Notes under the pieces: model-generated
What the model was told of the DNA's origin: nothing
Seen by the model: the letters and a program-made list of their open reading frames with translations, nothing else
Database searches by the model: none
Assembly: GCA_963762085.1 (NCBI GenBank)
Contig: CAVXJD010000004.1
Span: 223,629-287,628, forward strand
Direction: 5' to 3'
DNA: 64,000 bases
From: DASQGA01 sp963762085
GTDB lineage: Bacteria; Actinomycetota; Thermoleophilia; Gaiellales; Gaiellaceae
Part shown: positions 50,760 through 59,442 of the stretch, piece by piece
How the letters are laid out: every line of letters starts with the position of its first letter
Position numbering within the stretch: the stretch's first letter is position 1
Position numbers and translations under genes: made by a program

Positions 50760-51218
50760 TTAGCGTCCGACCGAAACGATGCGAGCCTGCCAGTCGCCGC
50801 GCGGCGCCTTGACCTTCACTGTGTCGCCGACTTTCCCGCCCAGTAACGCGTCGCCGAGCGGCGAGTCGGGAGAGACGCCGCCGACGCTCGAGATCTCGAG
50901 GTCGATCGTCTCGCCGTCCTCGTTCTCGATCTGCACCTTGGATCCGACCGCGACCGTATCCTCGCCCGCCTGCGTGGGAGCTTCGACGGCGACCGAGTTC
51001 TGCAGCCGCGCGCGCATGATCGTGATCCGGCGCTCCAGGAGCCCCTGCTCGTTCTTGGCTGCGTGGTACTCGAAGTTCTCCGAGAGGTCACCGAAGCTTC
51101 GTGCGACTTTGATCGCCTGCACCATCTCCTCGCGCCTGGGCCCCTCCAGCTCCGCGAGCTCCTGCTCGAGCTTCGCCCGCTGGGCCTGCGTCAGCTGCTC
51201 TTTTCGCGCGGAAGCCAC
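50760..51218 (-). CDS. greA: Transcription elongation factor GreA
   Basis: 152 residues from GTG 51218. The coiled-coil tip carries the hallmark GDLSENFEYHAAKNEQ, and the C-terminal FKBP-like domain ends with SPLGDALLGGKVGDTVKV. It rescues backtracked RNA polymerase. TACCCT lies 6 nt before the GTG on the minus strand, so the mRNA is probably leaderless. Confidence 0.95.
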   Translation of the reverse strand: MASARKEQLTQAQRAKLEQELAELEGPRREEMVQAIKVARSFGDLSENFEYHAAKNEQGLLERRITIMRARLQNSVAVEAPTQAGEDTVAVGSKVQIENEDGETIDLEISSVGGVSPDSPLGDALLGGKVGDTVKVKAPRGDWQARIVSVGR

Positions 51219-51224
51219 CAGGAG

Positions 51225-51247
51225 AGGGTAGCGCGGTCAACTACCGT
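51225..51247. promoter_or_regulatory. Back-to-back -10 boxes of greA and the glycosyltransferase gene
   Basis: On the minus strand TACCCT (51225-51230) is 6 nt from the greA GTG. On the plus strand TACCGT (51242-51247) is 6 nt from the glycosyltransferase GTG. The two boxes are only 11 bp apart, within a 35-bp intergenic region, so each promoter's upstream part must overlap the other's start region. Confidence 0.5.
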
Positions 51248-51253
51248 CTTGGC

Positions 51254-51982
51254 GTGGCGCCGTCGCACGACCTGCTTGTCTTCATCCCGGCCTGGAACGA
51301 GGAAGAGAACCTCCCCGCGGTCCTGGCGGAGCTGGCCGCCGAGCTTCCGGAAGCTGATCTCCTCGTCGTCGACGACGGCTCCACCGATCGCACCGCCGAG
51401 GTGGCGCGCAAGGGAGGTGCGCAGGTGCTCGGCTTTCCGGAGAACCGCGGGCTCAAGGCCGTTATCGCCGCCGGCTGGAGCTTCGCCGCCGAGCGCGGCT
51501 ACGAGCTGGCCGGTCGGGTCGATGCCGACGGTCAGCACCCGGTCGCCGAGCTCGCTCGCCTCGTGGCGCTCGTCCGCGAGGACGCCTGCGACGTGGCGGT
51601 CGGGTCCAGGTTCGTCTTCGGCGAGGGCTACGAGCCATATCGCTACCAGCCGGACCACGCCCGCCGGTTCGGGACGGCACTTCTTCGACGCGCTCTTTCG
51701 GTGCCGCTCGGGAAGCGGTTTGCCGATCCGACCAGCGGGATGTACGCCGCCAATGCCAAGGCGCTGTCGCTCCTTGCGGACCCGTACGAGAGCGGTGCAC
51801 CCGAGGTGGAGGCTCTGATGCGTCTCATGCGCGCCGGCCTTCGGGTTGACGAGGTCGCTGTGAACATGCGGGAGCGGGCGAGCGGCGAGTCCAAGCTGCA
51901 GGGCAAGAAGGCGTTCATGCTGGTCGTGACCGTGATCGGCGCTCTGGTCGGCGGCGTGGTCGCGGCGCGCCGGCGTCGGTAG
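51254..51982 (+). CDS. Family 2 glycosyltransferase
   Basis: 242 residues from GTG 51254. GT-A fold: FIPAWNEEENLPAVL, LLVVDDGSTDRTAEVA (nucleotide-binding Asp), and RVDADGQHPV (the D.D.Q signature of dolichol-phosphate mannose synthase-like enzymes). A basic C-terminal segment with one hydrophobic helix (MLVVTVIGALVGGVVAA) may anchor it. It likely moves a sugar from a nucleotide donor to a lipid carrier. Confidence 0.9.
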   Translation: MAPSHDLLVFIPAWNEEENLPAVLAELAAELPEADLLVVDDGSTDRTAEVARKGGAQVLGFPENRGLKAVIAAGWSFAAERGYELAGRVDADGQHPVAELARLVALVREDACDVAVGSRFVFGEGYEPYRYQPDHARRFGTALLRRALSVPLGKRFADPTSGMYAANAKALSLLADPYESGAPEVEALMRLMRAGLRVDEVAVNMRERASGESKLQGKKAFMLVVTVIGALVGGVVAARRRR

Positions 51983-51991
51983 CCTCGGGCC

Positions 51992-52582
51992 ATGGGCGAG
52001 TCTCGTTGGGCCATTGTCGTTCCCGGTCAGGGAAACCTCGACCCGGAAGGGACGTACACGCTTTCCCCAGGCTGCAATCGCGTTCTCGCCCACGCCGCAG
52101 CGCTCGCGGAGCGTCGTCGCCCGAGCCTCGTCGTCGTTTCGGGTTGGGCTCCCTACGGGGGCGAGAGCGAGGCGGCCCAGATGCTCGCCGCCTGGCCTGG
52201 TCGCCGCGACGTCGAGCTAGTCGCCGAGGATACCGCCGTCAACACGTCCCAGAACATGGCCCGCGTGCTGCCGCTCCTGCTCGCGCGGGGTGTCGGGCAG
52301 GCGACGATCGTCTGCGCGCCGGCCCATCGCCTCCGTTGCCACTATTTCTTCGGCGGCGTCTATCCACGCTTCGGGGTGCGGTGCACCTACCGTTCCCCCC
52401 GCCTGCGCCCGAGCGCCGGCGCGCTCGCCTGGGAGGCGGCTGCGCTCACGGTCATGCCATGGCAGAGACGTAACGCGGTCGCGGAGCTCGAACGCCGGGG
52501 GAATTCGCTCAGGTCCACTCACGGAGAGCCGATAGTGAAAGCGTGCGCCGCCTCGACATCTCCCTCGCCCTTTGCATCCTGA
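51992..52582 (+). CDS. YdcF/ElyC (DUF218)-like protein
   Basis: 196 residues. The pattern AIVVPGQGNLDPEGTYTLSP, LVVVSGWAPYGGESEAAQM, and EDTAVNTSQNMARVLPLL matches the DUF218/YdcF fold. Members of this family act in envelope biogenesis or bind SAM-like ligands. The last 13 codons overlap the next gene by 40 bp in another frame. Confidence 0.75.
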   Translation: MGESRWAIVVPGQGNLDPEGTYTLSPGCNRVLAHAAALAERRRPSLVVVSGWAPYGGESEAAQMLAAWPGRRDVELVAEDTAVNTSQNMARVLPLLLARGVGQATIVCAPAHRLRCHYFFGGVYPRFGVRCTYRSPRLRPSAGALAWEAAALTVMPWQRRNAVAELERRGNSLRSTHGEPIVKACAASTSPSPFAS

Positions 52583-53430
52583 CCGTCGCGCTTTTCGCCG
52601 GCTGCGGCGGCGTGACCTCCTCCGACTCCTCGTCGGCCGAGCCTGCTTCGGCGGACGCGCCGAGCGGCGCTGAACTCGCAGCCGACGCGTTTACAGCCGC
52701 CGAGGAGGCCAAGACCGCTCATTTTGTGCTCGATGCGACCGTAAAAGCGAGCGGTTCTGCCGCGGCGATGGCCGGCGGCACGCCTGTGCGGCTCCACGTC
52801 GAGGGCGATACAGGTTCCGACGAGATGGCGGTGGACGTGAAAGTCGATTTCGCCGGGCAGTCCTTCGCCGCCACCGTCCTGTCGAACCGCGAGGCGGTCT
52901 TCATCCGCTTCCTGAACCGCTGGTACGGCAAGGCCAATTTGAAGCTTCCGGGGCAGAACGAGGCAGAGCGTGAGCGCTTCGAGCAGGACTTCGGGACCGC
53001 CGAAGGGATCCGTGAGCATTTCGACGACCTCTTCACCGGCACTGTTCTGGCCGGACCCGTCATCGACGGCGTCTCGACCTGGGAGTTTCGCGGTGCCCTG
53101 AATGCCGAGGGAGTCCTCGAGCTCATCGAGGAATACGGCGGGGATTCGATGGCACCGGACGACCGCGCGAAGTTCGAGTCCCTTGCGGAGCTCGTGCACC
53201 TCCGGTTCACGGCCGGCCGCGACGACCACCTGCCGCGGAGCTATTCGATGGACGTCGACCTCGGTGCGGGCGATCTCGACGAGCTCGGACAGTCGGGCGC
53301 GCTCGACTCGGTGGACGTGCACATAGCGCTGCGGTTCTCAGACTTCGGCAAGGAGATCTCCTACGAGCCTCCCGCCGAGTACGAGCCCCTCGAGAAGCTC
53401 TTCGAGAGCTTCTTCAGCGGCATGGGGTAA
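52543..53430 (+). CDS. Lipoprotein, LppX/LprG-like
   Basis: 295 residues from GTG 52543. Signal peptide ISLALCILTVALFAGCGG with lipobox LFAGC. A linker rich in Ser, Ala and Asp follows, then a ~240-residue beta-rich domain starting ADAFTAAEEAKTAHFVLDAT and including VDVKVDFAGQSFAATVL. The pattern resembles mycobacterial LppX/LprAFG lipid-binding lipoproteins. The end overlaps the convergent membrane-protein gene by 70 bp. Confidence 0.7.
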   Translation: MRRLDISLALCILTVALFAGCGGVTSSDSSSAEPASADAPSGAELAADAFTAAEEAKTAHFVLDATVKASGSAAAMAGGTPVRLHVEGDTGSDEMAVDVKVDFAGQSFAATVLSNREAVFIRFLNRWYGKANLKLPGQNEAERERFEQDFGTAEGIREHFDDLFTGTVLAGPVIDGVSTWEFRGALNAEGVLELIEEYGGDSMAPDDRAKFESLAELVHLRFTAGRDDHLPRSYSMDVDLGAGDLDELGQSGALDSVDVHIALRFSDFGKEISYEPPAEYEPLEKLFESFFSGMG

Positions 53431-54074
53431 CCACTTCCCGCGACGAAGCCGGCGTAGAGGAGTACCGCCGCGACGGCGATGAATGCAGCGCTCTGGGCCT
53501 CCCCGAGCCCTGCCACGGCGCTCCCGGCAGCCGCGATCACGATTCCCGCGAGGATGAAGCCGTTTCCCACGGGCCGCCGCCTGATCGTCCAGAGGGCGAT
53601 CCCGGCCGCCGCCAGTGTCCCGAGCGAGTTGCCGGCCACCGCGAGGAGCCGAGCCGGGAAGAAATCCAGGTGCGCCTGGGCGTCCGGGATCGCCGTGCCG
53701 CCCACAGCGGCGGTCAGCGGAGCTGCCAGCGCGACTCCGACTGCGAGACCCACGTACAGGAGGGCGAGCGGAGCCGCCCAGCGGCGGCCGGTGAGGAGCA
53801 GCGAGCCGGCTCCGAGCAGCGCTGCCGTCAGCAGGCCTCCGAAGAGGTAGTAGACGCGGAAGACGGCCTCATTCCAACCGGCGGCCGCCCCCGCCGCGAG
53901 CGCCCCGGAGGCGATCGCATAGGCGATGAGCGAGGCGGCCCATGCTGCCAGCTCCGGACGGCGGGTCGCGCGGTAGCGGCCGGCGAGGTCGCCGCCGAGC
54001 CGAAGCGCGAGGAGCGCGGCGCCGAAGGCCAGGAGGGCTTCCACGGCGAGATCGTACGCATGGGCTAACCTCAC
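53361..54074 (-). CDS. Seven-helix membrane protein of unknown function
   Basis: 237 residues from GTG 54074 with about seven hydrophobic segments rich in Ala and Gly (for example LLYVGLAVGVALAAPLTAAV). A basic C-terminal tail (PLKKLSKSFSRGSYS) lies within the 70-bp antiparallel overlap with the lipoprotein gene. The start is 7 bp from that of the divergent aminotransferase. Family unknown. Confidence 0.65.
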   Translation of the reverse strand: MRLAHAYDLAVEALLAFGAALLALRLGGDLAGRYRATRRPELAAWAASLIAYAIASGALAAGAAAGWNEAVFRVYYLFGGLLTAALLGAGSLLLTGRRWAAPLALLYVGLAVGVALAAPLTAAVGGTAIPDAQAHLDFFPARLLAVAGNSLGTLAAAGIALWTIRRRPVGNGFILAGIVIAAAGSAVAGLGEAQSAAFIAVAAVLLYAGFVAGSGYPMPLKKLSKSFSRGSYSAGGS

Positions 54075-54081
54075 GTCCCGG

Positions 54082-55239
54082 ATGCCACAGAAGCGCTACC
54101 TGATGACGCCCGGGCCGACTCCGGTGCCGCCGGCGGTGCTCGCGGCCATGTCCCTTCCGATTGTCCATCACCGGACTCCGGGCTTTCGCGCCATGTTCGG
54201 GAAGCTCCTGGCGTCTCTGCAGGAGATCTACAGGACTGCCGGCGACGTCCTGCTCTTCACGGCTTCGGGCACGGGCGGAATGGATGCCGCGGTCTCCAAC
54301 ACCTGCTCGCCCGGAGACCGCGTTCTCGTCGTCTCGGCGGGGAACTTCGGGGAACGGTGGCTCTCGATCGCTGGTGCCTATGGCTGCGACGTGCAGGAGC
54401 TCCGCTATCCGTGGGGCGAGGTTCCGAGCCCCGAGGACGTCAGCGCGAAGCTCGAAGAGATCGGCGGCGCACACGCGGTCTTCCTGACTCACTCGGAGAC
54501 GTCGACCGGCGTCGTCATCGACCTGCAGGAGACGGCGGCCCGGATCCGGTCCTCCGGAGCACTGGTCGTCGTTGATGCGATCTCGAGCCTCGGCGCAATT
54601 CCCTGTGAGACGGATGCGTGGGGCCTGGACGTCGTGGTCTCGGGCTCGCAGAAAGCGCTCATGACGCCGCCCGGGCTGGCCCTCGCCTCTGTTTCCGCGG
54701 CCGCGCTCGAGGCTTCGACCAACGCAACCTCGCCCCGGTTCTACTTCGACTGGGCGGCCACCCTCGAGTCCCAGCACGAGGACCCACCGGTCAACCCGTT
54801 CACACCTGCGATTCCGGCCGTGCTCGGTCTGGACGTTGCCGTCTCGCTCTTGCTCGAGGAAGGGCTCGAAGCGGTTTTCGAGCGTCACATCCGGCTCGGT
54901 CGGGCGGCGCGCGCGGGTGTGAAGGCGCTCGGCCTGGAGCTCTTCTCCCCGGACGACGACACGTCTGCGGTGGTGACGGCCGTCCGCATGCCGGCCGAGA
55001 TCGACGCCGGGGAGGTCATCGCCGACCTCTCCACGCGCTTCGGGATCACGATGGAGGGCGGCCGCAAGGAGCTGACCGGAAAGATCGTCCGGATCGGGCA
55101 CGTCGGCTACGTCGACGTCTTCGACGTGACCACACAGCTGGCGGCGCTCGAGCTGGTGCTCAGCGAGGCGGGCGCCGACATCGAGCGGGGTTTGGCCGTG
55201 ACGGCCGCGCTCGAGGCCTTCGAGGGCGTTCGAGTGTGA
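54082..55239 (+). CDS. Class V aminotransferase (alanine-glyoxylate/serine-pyruvate type)
   Basis: 385 residues of the PLP fold: TPGPTPVPPAVLAA, HHRTPGFRAMFGKLL, FTASGTGGMDAAV, VVDAISSLGAIP and the PLP-lysine segment VSGSQKALMTPPG. This family transfers amino groups among alanine, serine, glyoxylate and pyruvate. Its stop overlaps the serA start (GTGA), so it probably supplies the transamination step with 3-phosphoglycerate dehydrogenase, or recycles serine. TAACCT lies 10 nt before the ATG. Confidence 0.92.
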   Translation: MPQKRYLMTPGPTPVPPAVLAAMSLPIVHHRTPGFRAMFGKLLASLQEIYRTAGDVLLFTASGTGGMDAAVSNTCSPGDRVLVVSAGNFGERWLSIAGAYGCDVQELRYPWGEVPSPEDVSAKLEEIGGAHAVFLTHSETSTGVVIDLQETAARIRSSGALVVVDAISSLGAIPCETDAWGLDVVVSGSQKALMTPPGLALASVSAAALEASTNATSPRFYFDWAATLESQHEDPPVNPFTPAIPAVLGLDVAVSLLLEEGLEAVFERHIRLGRAARAGVKALGLELFSPDDDTSAVVTAVRMPAEIDAGEVIADLSTRFGITMEGGRKELTGKIVRIGHVGYVDVFDVTTQLAALELVLSEAGADIERGLAVTAALEAFEGVRV

Positions 55240-56812
55240 AGATCCTCGTCCGCGAGCGCATCGCCGACGCGGGCATCGACTTCCTCCGCCGGCGCTTCGA
55301 GGTCGACGTCGACTTCGACTCGCCACTCGAGGAGAAGATCGCCGACTACGACGCGATCATCGTCCGAAGTGCCACGGACGTCTCCGCGGAGCTGATCGAC
55401 CGCGCCGAGCGGCTGAAGGTGATCGGCCGCGCAGGCGTCGGGGTCGACAACGTCGACGTGGAGGCGGCCTCCCGACGCGGAATCGTCGTCGCGAACGCGC
55501 CTCAATCGACCATCGTCTCGGCAGCGGAGCACGCCTTCGGGCTCTTGTCTGGCGCTCTCCCGGAACATCCCCCAGGCGCACGCGGCCCTGAAGGAGGGCC
55601 GCTGGGAGCGGGCCCGCTTCGCCGGGCTCGAGCTGGCGGACAAGACCCTGGGGGTGGTCGGCTTCGGCCGGATCGGGCAGCAGGTCGCGCGCCGAGCCCG
55701 CGCGTTCGAGATGGACGTCCTGGCCTACGACCCCTATGTGGCCCCGGAGCGGTTCCGGGACTTCGGGGCGACGATGGTGGAGAGCCTCGAGGAGCTCCTG
55801 TCCGAATCGGACTTCGTGACGCTCCACCTCTCGCTGACGGAGGAGACACGAGGCCTCATCGACCGGACCCGGCTCGACGCGGCCCGCGACGGCATCCGGA
55901 TCGTGAACGCTGCGCGCGGGGAGCTCGTCGACGAGGATGCTCTGGCCGAGGCGCTCCAGTCGGGGAAGGTCGCAGGCGCAGCGCTCGACGTCTTCTCGGA
56001 GGAGCCGTACACAGGCCCGCTGCTCGAGCTCGACAACGTGATCGTGACGCCTCACCTCGGCGCGTCGACCCAGGAGGCGCAGGACCGGGCGGGCATCATC
56101 GTCGCCGAGCAGGTCGCTGCGGCGCTCGACGGCCATCTCGTGACGAACGCCGTCAACATGCCCGCGGTCGCGGCCGAGGACATGGAGCAGCTGGGCCCGT
56201 ACCTGCCCCTCGCGGCGAAGCTCGGCGCGCTTGCCGTGGAGCTTGGCGGGCGGCAACCCGACGCGCCTGGACTTCCAGTACTTCGGCCAGCTGGCCGAGC
56301 GGGCTACGCGGCTCCTCACGGTCGCCGCGCTGAACGGCATCTTCCAGGGCCGGGTCGACCAGCCGGTGAACTACGTGAATGCGCCGCTGGTCGCCCAGGA
56401 GCGAGGGGTAGAGGTGCGCGAGGAGTCCTCCACCGCCTCGCACGACTTCACGAGCCTGATCGCAGTCACCGCCTTTACCGCCGGGGAGCGGCACGCTGTC
56501 GCTGGCACGGTCTCTGGTCGAGGACAACGGCCGCGGCTGGTGGCCGCGCTCGGCTACGACCTCGAGGTCGAGCTCGACCGGCTCATGCTCTTCGCGGAGA
56601 ACGACGACCGGCCGGGGATGATCGGCGCGCTTGGCCGGATTGTCGGCGAAGCCGGCGTCAACATCGCGAACATGGCCGTCTCCCGGAATCGGCTGGAAGC
56701 AAAGGCCCTCATGGCCCTCTCCGTCGACAGTCCGGTCTCGGACGAGGTTCTGGATCGGCTTCGGTCCGAGCCTGGGTTCGTCGGCGCCCGCTTCATCCGC
56801 CTACCGGAATGA
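55236..56812 (+). CDS. serA: D-3-phosphoglycerate dehydrogenase (two frameshifts)
   Basis: First enzyme of serine synthesis from 3-phosphoglycerate, long form. Restoring two frameshifts gives about 524 residues. Frame 1: KILVRERIADAGIDFLRRRF to AAEHAFGLL. An extra T near 55548 shifts the frame; frame 2 runs GVVGFGRIGQQVARRARAFE (NAD loop), NAARGELVDEDAL and TPHLGASTQEAQDRAG (catalytic His). A second one-base insertion near 56248-56252 leads to frame 3: LDFQYFGQLAERATRLL and the ACT domain NDDRPGMIGALGRIVGEAG. All parts are well conserved, so sequence error is far likelier than decay in this biosynthetic gene. GTG 55236 overlaps the aminotransferase stop. Confidence 0.92.
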
Positions 56813-56862
56813 ACGTCGGCGGCTCCTGCCGTCTTCCGCCCGCAGAGGCCAAAGGTCGGCCT

Positions 56863-57307
56863 ATGAGTCCCTGGCCCGCGCCCGTGGAGCGAGTCGTTCG
56901 GTTCCTGGCGGATGCGAAGGTCGAGGCGAGCGTCCAGGAGTTTCCCGGAAGGGACACCGACGGCCGAGGCGGCGGCCAAAGCCGTCGGCTGCGAGCTGGG
57001 ACAGATCGTCAAGACCCTGGTCTTCATCTGTGACGGCCGCCCGATCGTCGCTCTCCTGCCCGGCGACCGCAGGGCCGACCGCGCGAAGGTGGCCCGAGCG
57101 GCCGGCGGCGAGCGGGCCAAGGTCGCAGGGCCGGATGAGGTGGAGCGGGCCACAGGCTTCCGGGCGGGTGGCGTGGCGCCGTTCCCGCTCGCGGGCATCG
57201 ACCTCGTGCTCATCGACCGGCGTCTCGTGACCCATCCGGTCGTCTGGATCGGCGCGGGCTCGTCCCGCCACATGGCCTCGATCGCCGCTCCGGATCTGCT
57301 CCGCTGA
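56863..57307 (+). CDS. YbaK/EbsC-type tRNA deacylase-like protein (frameshifted)
   Basis: About 147 residues once one extra base near 56944-56947 (in TTTCCCGGAAG) is removed. The N-terminal part is ERVVRFLADAKVEASVQEF. The rest reads PTAEAAAKAVGCELGQIVKT (conserved Lys), VALLPGDRRAD and FRAGGVAPFPLAG (GGxxP loop). These proteins hydrolyse mischarged aminoacyl-tRNA, usually with small residues. An ATG at 56809 overlapping the serA stop is an alternative start, adding 18 residues. Confidence 0.8.
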
Positions 57308-57370
57308 CGAAAGGCCGCGAGGCCGACCTCTCCGAGGAGGAGCCGCGCGCCTAGTAACCTAGGCCTCGCT

Positions 57371-58302
57371 ATGCGTGAGACCGAGAAGATCTGGATGAAC
57401 GGGGAGCTCGTCGACTGGGCCGACGCCAAGATCCACGTCGGCTCCCATGGGCTCCACTACGGCTCGGGCGTCTTCGAGGGGATTCGCGCCTACGAAACGC
57501 CGAAGGGGTCGGCCGTCTTCCGGCTCACCGACCACCTCCAGCGGCTCCACAAGTCGGCGCAGCTCATGTACATGGAGCTTCCGTACACGCCGGAAGAGCT
57601 CCGGACGGCCACGCTCGACCTGCTCGCCGTGAACGGCCTGCCCGAGGCGTATATCCGCCCGATCGCGTTCTACGGCTACGGGGAGCTCGGCGTCGGCCCC
57701 GGCTCGAACCCGATCGACGTCGTGATCATGAGCTGGCCCTGGGGCACGTATCTCGGTGAGGATGCGCTCGAGCGCGGGATTCGCGCCAAAGTCTCCTCGT
57801 GGAGACGGGTGGGTCCGAACACGATCCCGCACGTCTCGAAGGCCACCGGGATCTACTTGAACTCCATGCTGGCCGTTGGCGAAGCCACGAGGGCCGGCTA
57901 CCAGGAGGCGATCCTCCTGACGGACGAGGGCTACGTCGCGGACGGGTCGGGCGAGAACATCTTCGTGGTCAAGGACGGCGCGATCGGGACACCCGATCTC
58001 TCCTCCTCGATCCTGCCGGGCATCACGCGCGACACCGTGATCCAGATCGCGCAGGACCTCGGCTACACGGTCAACGAGACGAACCTGATCCGCTCGGACC
58101 TCTACCTGGCGGACGAGATCTTCATGACGGGCACGGCGGCCGAGGTCACACCGATTCGCTCGGTCGACGATCAGGAGGTCGGGGACCCGGTCCGGTCACG
58201 AAGGAGATCCAGAGCGCCTACCTCGACACCGTGCGCGGGAAGAGCGAGCGCTGGTCGCAGTGGCTCGAGTACGTCGAGAAGAGCCCGGTCGCGGGCTCGT
58301 GA
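57371..58302 (+). CDS. ilvE: Branched-chain amino-acid aminotransferase (frameshifted)
   Basis: About 310 residues after restoring one missing base near 58183. IWMNGELVDWADAKIHVGSH, HYGSGVFEGIRAYET, SWRRVGPNTIPHVSKATGIY (the PLP Lys in HVSKA), DGSGENIFVVKDGAI and MTGTAAEVTPI are all typical. The frame breaks after VDDQEVG and resumes with PGPVTKEIQSAYLDTV. It interconverts valine, leucine and isoleucine with their keto acids. TAACCT lies 10 nt before the ATG. The stop overlaps the DegT gene (GTGA). Confidence 0.92.
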
Positions 58303-59432
58303 CGACCGGCCAGCGGGCCGAGACGGGGGAGATCGGGCTCTCGGCACCCTTCCTCGGGGAGCGGGAGGAGGAGCTCGTGCTCGAGGTGCTTCGGTCGGGC
58401 CGGCTCGCGCTCGGGCCGATGATCGACCGCTTCGAGGCGCTCCTCGCCGAGCGGGTGGGCGCGCCACACGTGGCCGCCGTCTCTAGCGGTACCGCGGGTC
58501 TCCATCTCTGCGTACGCCTCGCCGGCATCGGGCCGGGTGACGAGGTCGTGACGACGCCGTTCTCGTTCGTCAGCTCTGCCAACTGCGTGCTGTTCGAGGG
58601 CGCCCACCCAGTCTTCGCGGACATCGATCCGGAGACGCTGAACCTCGACCCGGCCTCCGTCGAGGCGGCGATCACGCCGCGGACGAAGGCGATTCTCCCG
58701 GTGCACATCTTCGGATATCCGGCCGAGCTCGAGGCCATGGAGCAGATCGCCGAGCGACACGGGCTCGCAATTCTCGAGGATGCATGCGAGGCGATGGGCG
58801 CCGAGTACCGCGGCCGCCCGGTCGGCTCGTCCGGGCACCCAGCCGTCTTCGCCTTCTATCCGAACAAGCAGATCACGACGGGGGAGGGGGGCGCTGTCGC
58901 CGTCCAGAGCGAGGAGGAGTGGAACCTCGTCAAGAGCCTTGCGAATCAGGGCCGGAGCGACTCGGGCGAGTGGCTCACGCATTCGCGCCTCGGTTACAAC
59001 TACCGCCTCGACGAGCTTTCGGCCGCGGTGGGGATCGCCCAGGTCGAGAAGCTCGACCGGATCCTGGAGCTTCGCGCGGAGGTCGCGGCACGCTACGAGG
59101 CCCTGCTTGCCCCGATCGAAGGGGTTGAGACTCTGATCGCGGACGACGCCGGCCACCGGCGCTCCTGGTTCGTCTACGTCGTCCTCTTGGAGGAGAGCAT
59201 TGACCGCGACAGCGTGATTGGCCGGTTGGCGGAGCACGGAGTGGCGGCCAAGCCATATCTGCCGTCCATCCACCTGCAGCCGTACTACCGCGAGCGCTTC
59301 GGGTATCGGGAGGGGACGCTTCCCGTCTCGGAGGCCGCAAGCGCTCGGTCGCTGGCGCTCCCGTTCTCCACCGCGCTCGCGGGCGAGGACCAGGAGCGGG
59401 TCGCCGAGTCGCTCGTTCGCGCTCTCGCCTGA
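58299..59432 (+). CDS. DegT/DnrJ/EryC1 family aminotransferase
   Basis: 377 residues from GTG 58299, overlapping the ilvE stop. SSGTAGLHLCVRLAGIGPGD, TTPFSFVSSANCVLF, VHIFGYPAELE, EDACEAMGAEYRG, and the PLP-lysine segment FAFYPNKQITTGEGG are present. These enzymes transaminate keto-sugars bound to nucleotides for cell-surface glycans or natural products. Adjacent sugar-nucleotide genes are absent, so the product is unknown. Confidence 0.9.
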   Translation: MTTGQRAETGEIGLSAPFLGEREEELVLEVLRSGRLALGPMIDRFEALLAERVGAPHVAAVSSGTAGLHLCVRLAGIGPGDEVVTTPFSFVSSANCVLFEGAHPVFADIDPETLNLDPASVEAAITPRTKAILPVHIFGYPAELEAMEQIAERHGLAILEDACEAMGAEYRGRPVGSSGHPAVFAFYPNKQITTGEGGAVAVQSEEEWNLVKSLANQGRSDSGEWLTHSRLGYNYRLDELSAAVGIAQVEKLDRILELRAEVAARYEALLAPIEGVETLIADDAGHRRSWFVYVVLLEESIDRDSVIGRLAEHGVAAKPYLPSIHLQPYYRERFGYREGTLPVSEAASARSLALPFSTALAGEDQERVAESLVRALA

Positions 59433-59442
59433 GGTACCGAGC

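Noticed and set aside
54618..56333. Apparent 570-codon fusion protein across the aminotransferase and serA
   Set aside because: Only the part from 55236 to about 55547 is real (serA N-terminus); the rest is off-frame sequence joined by the frameshift.
57308..57370. Attenuator or T-box in front of ilvE
   Set aside because: The 63-bp gap has no leader peptide, no branched-chain codon run and no hairpin pair; a TAACCT box near the ATG suggests a leaderless mRNA instead.
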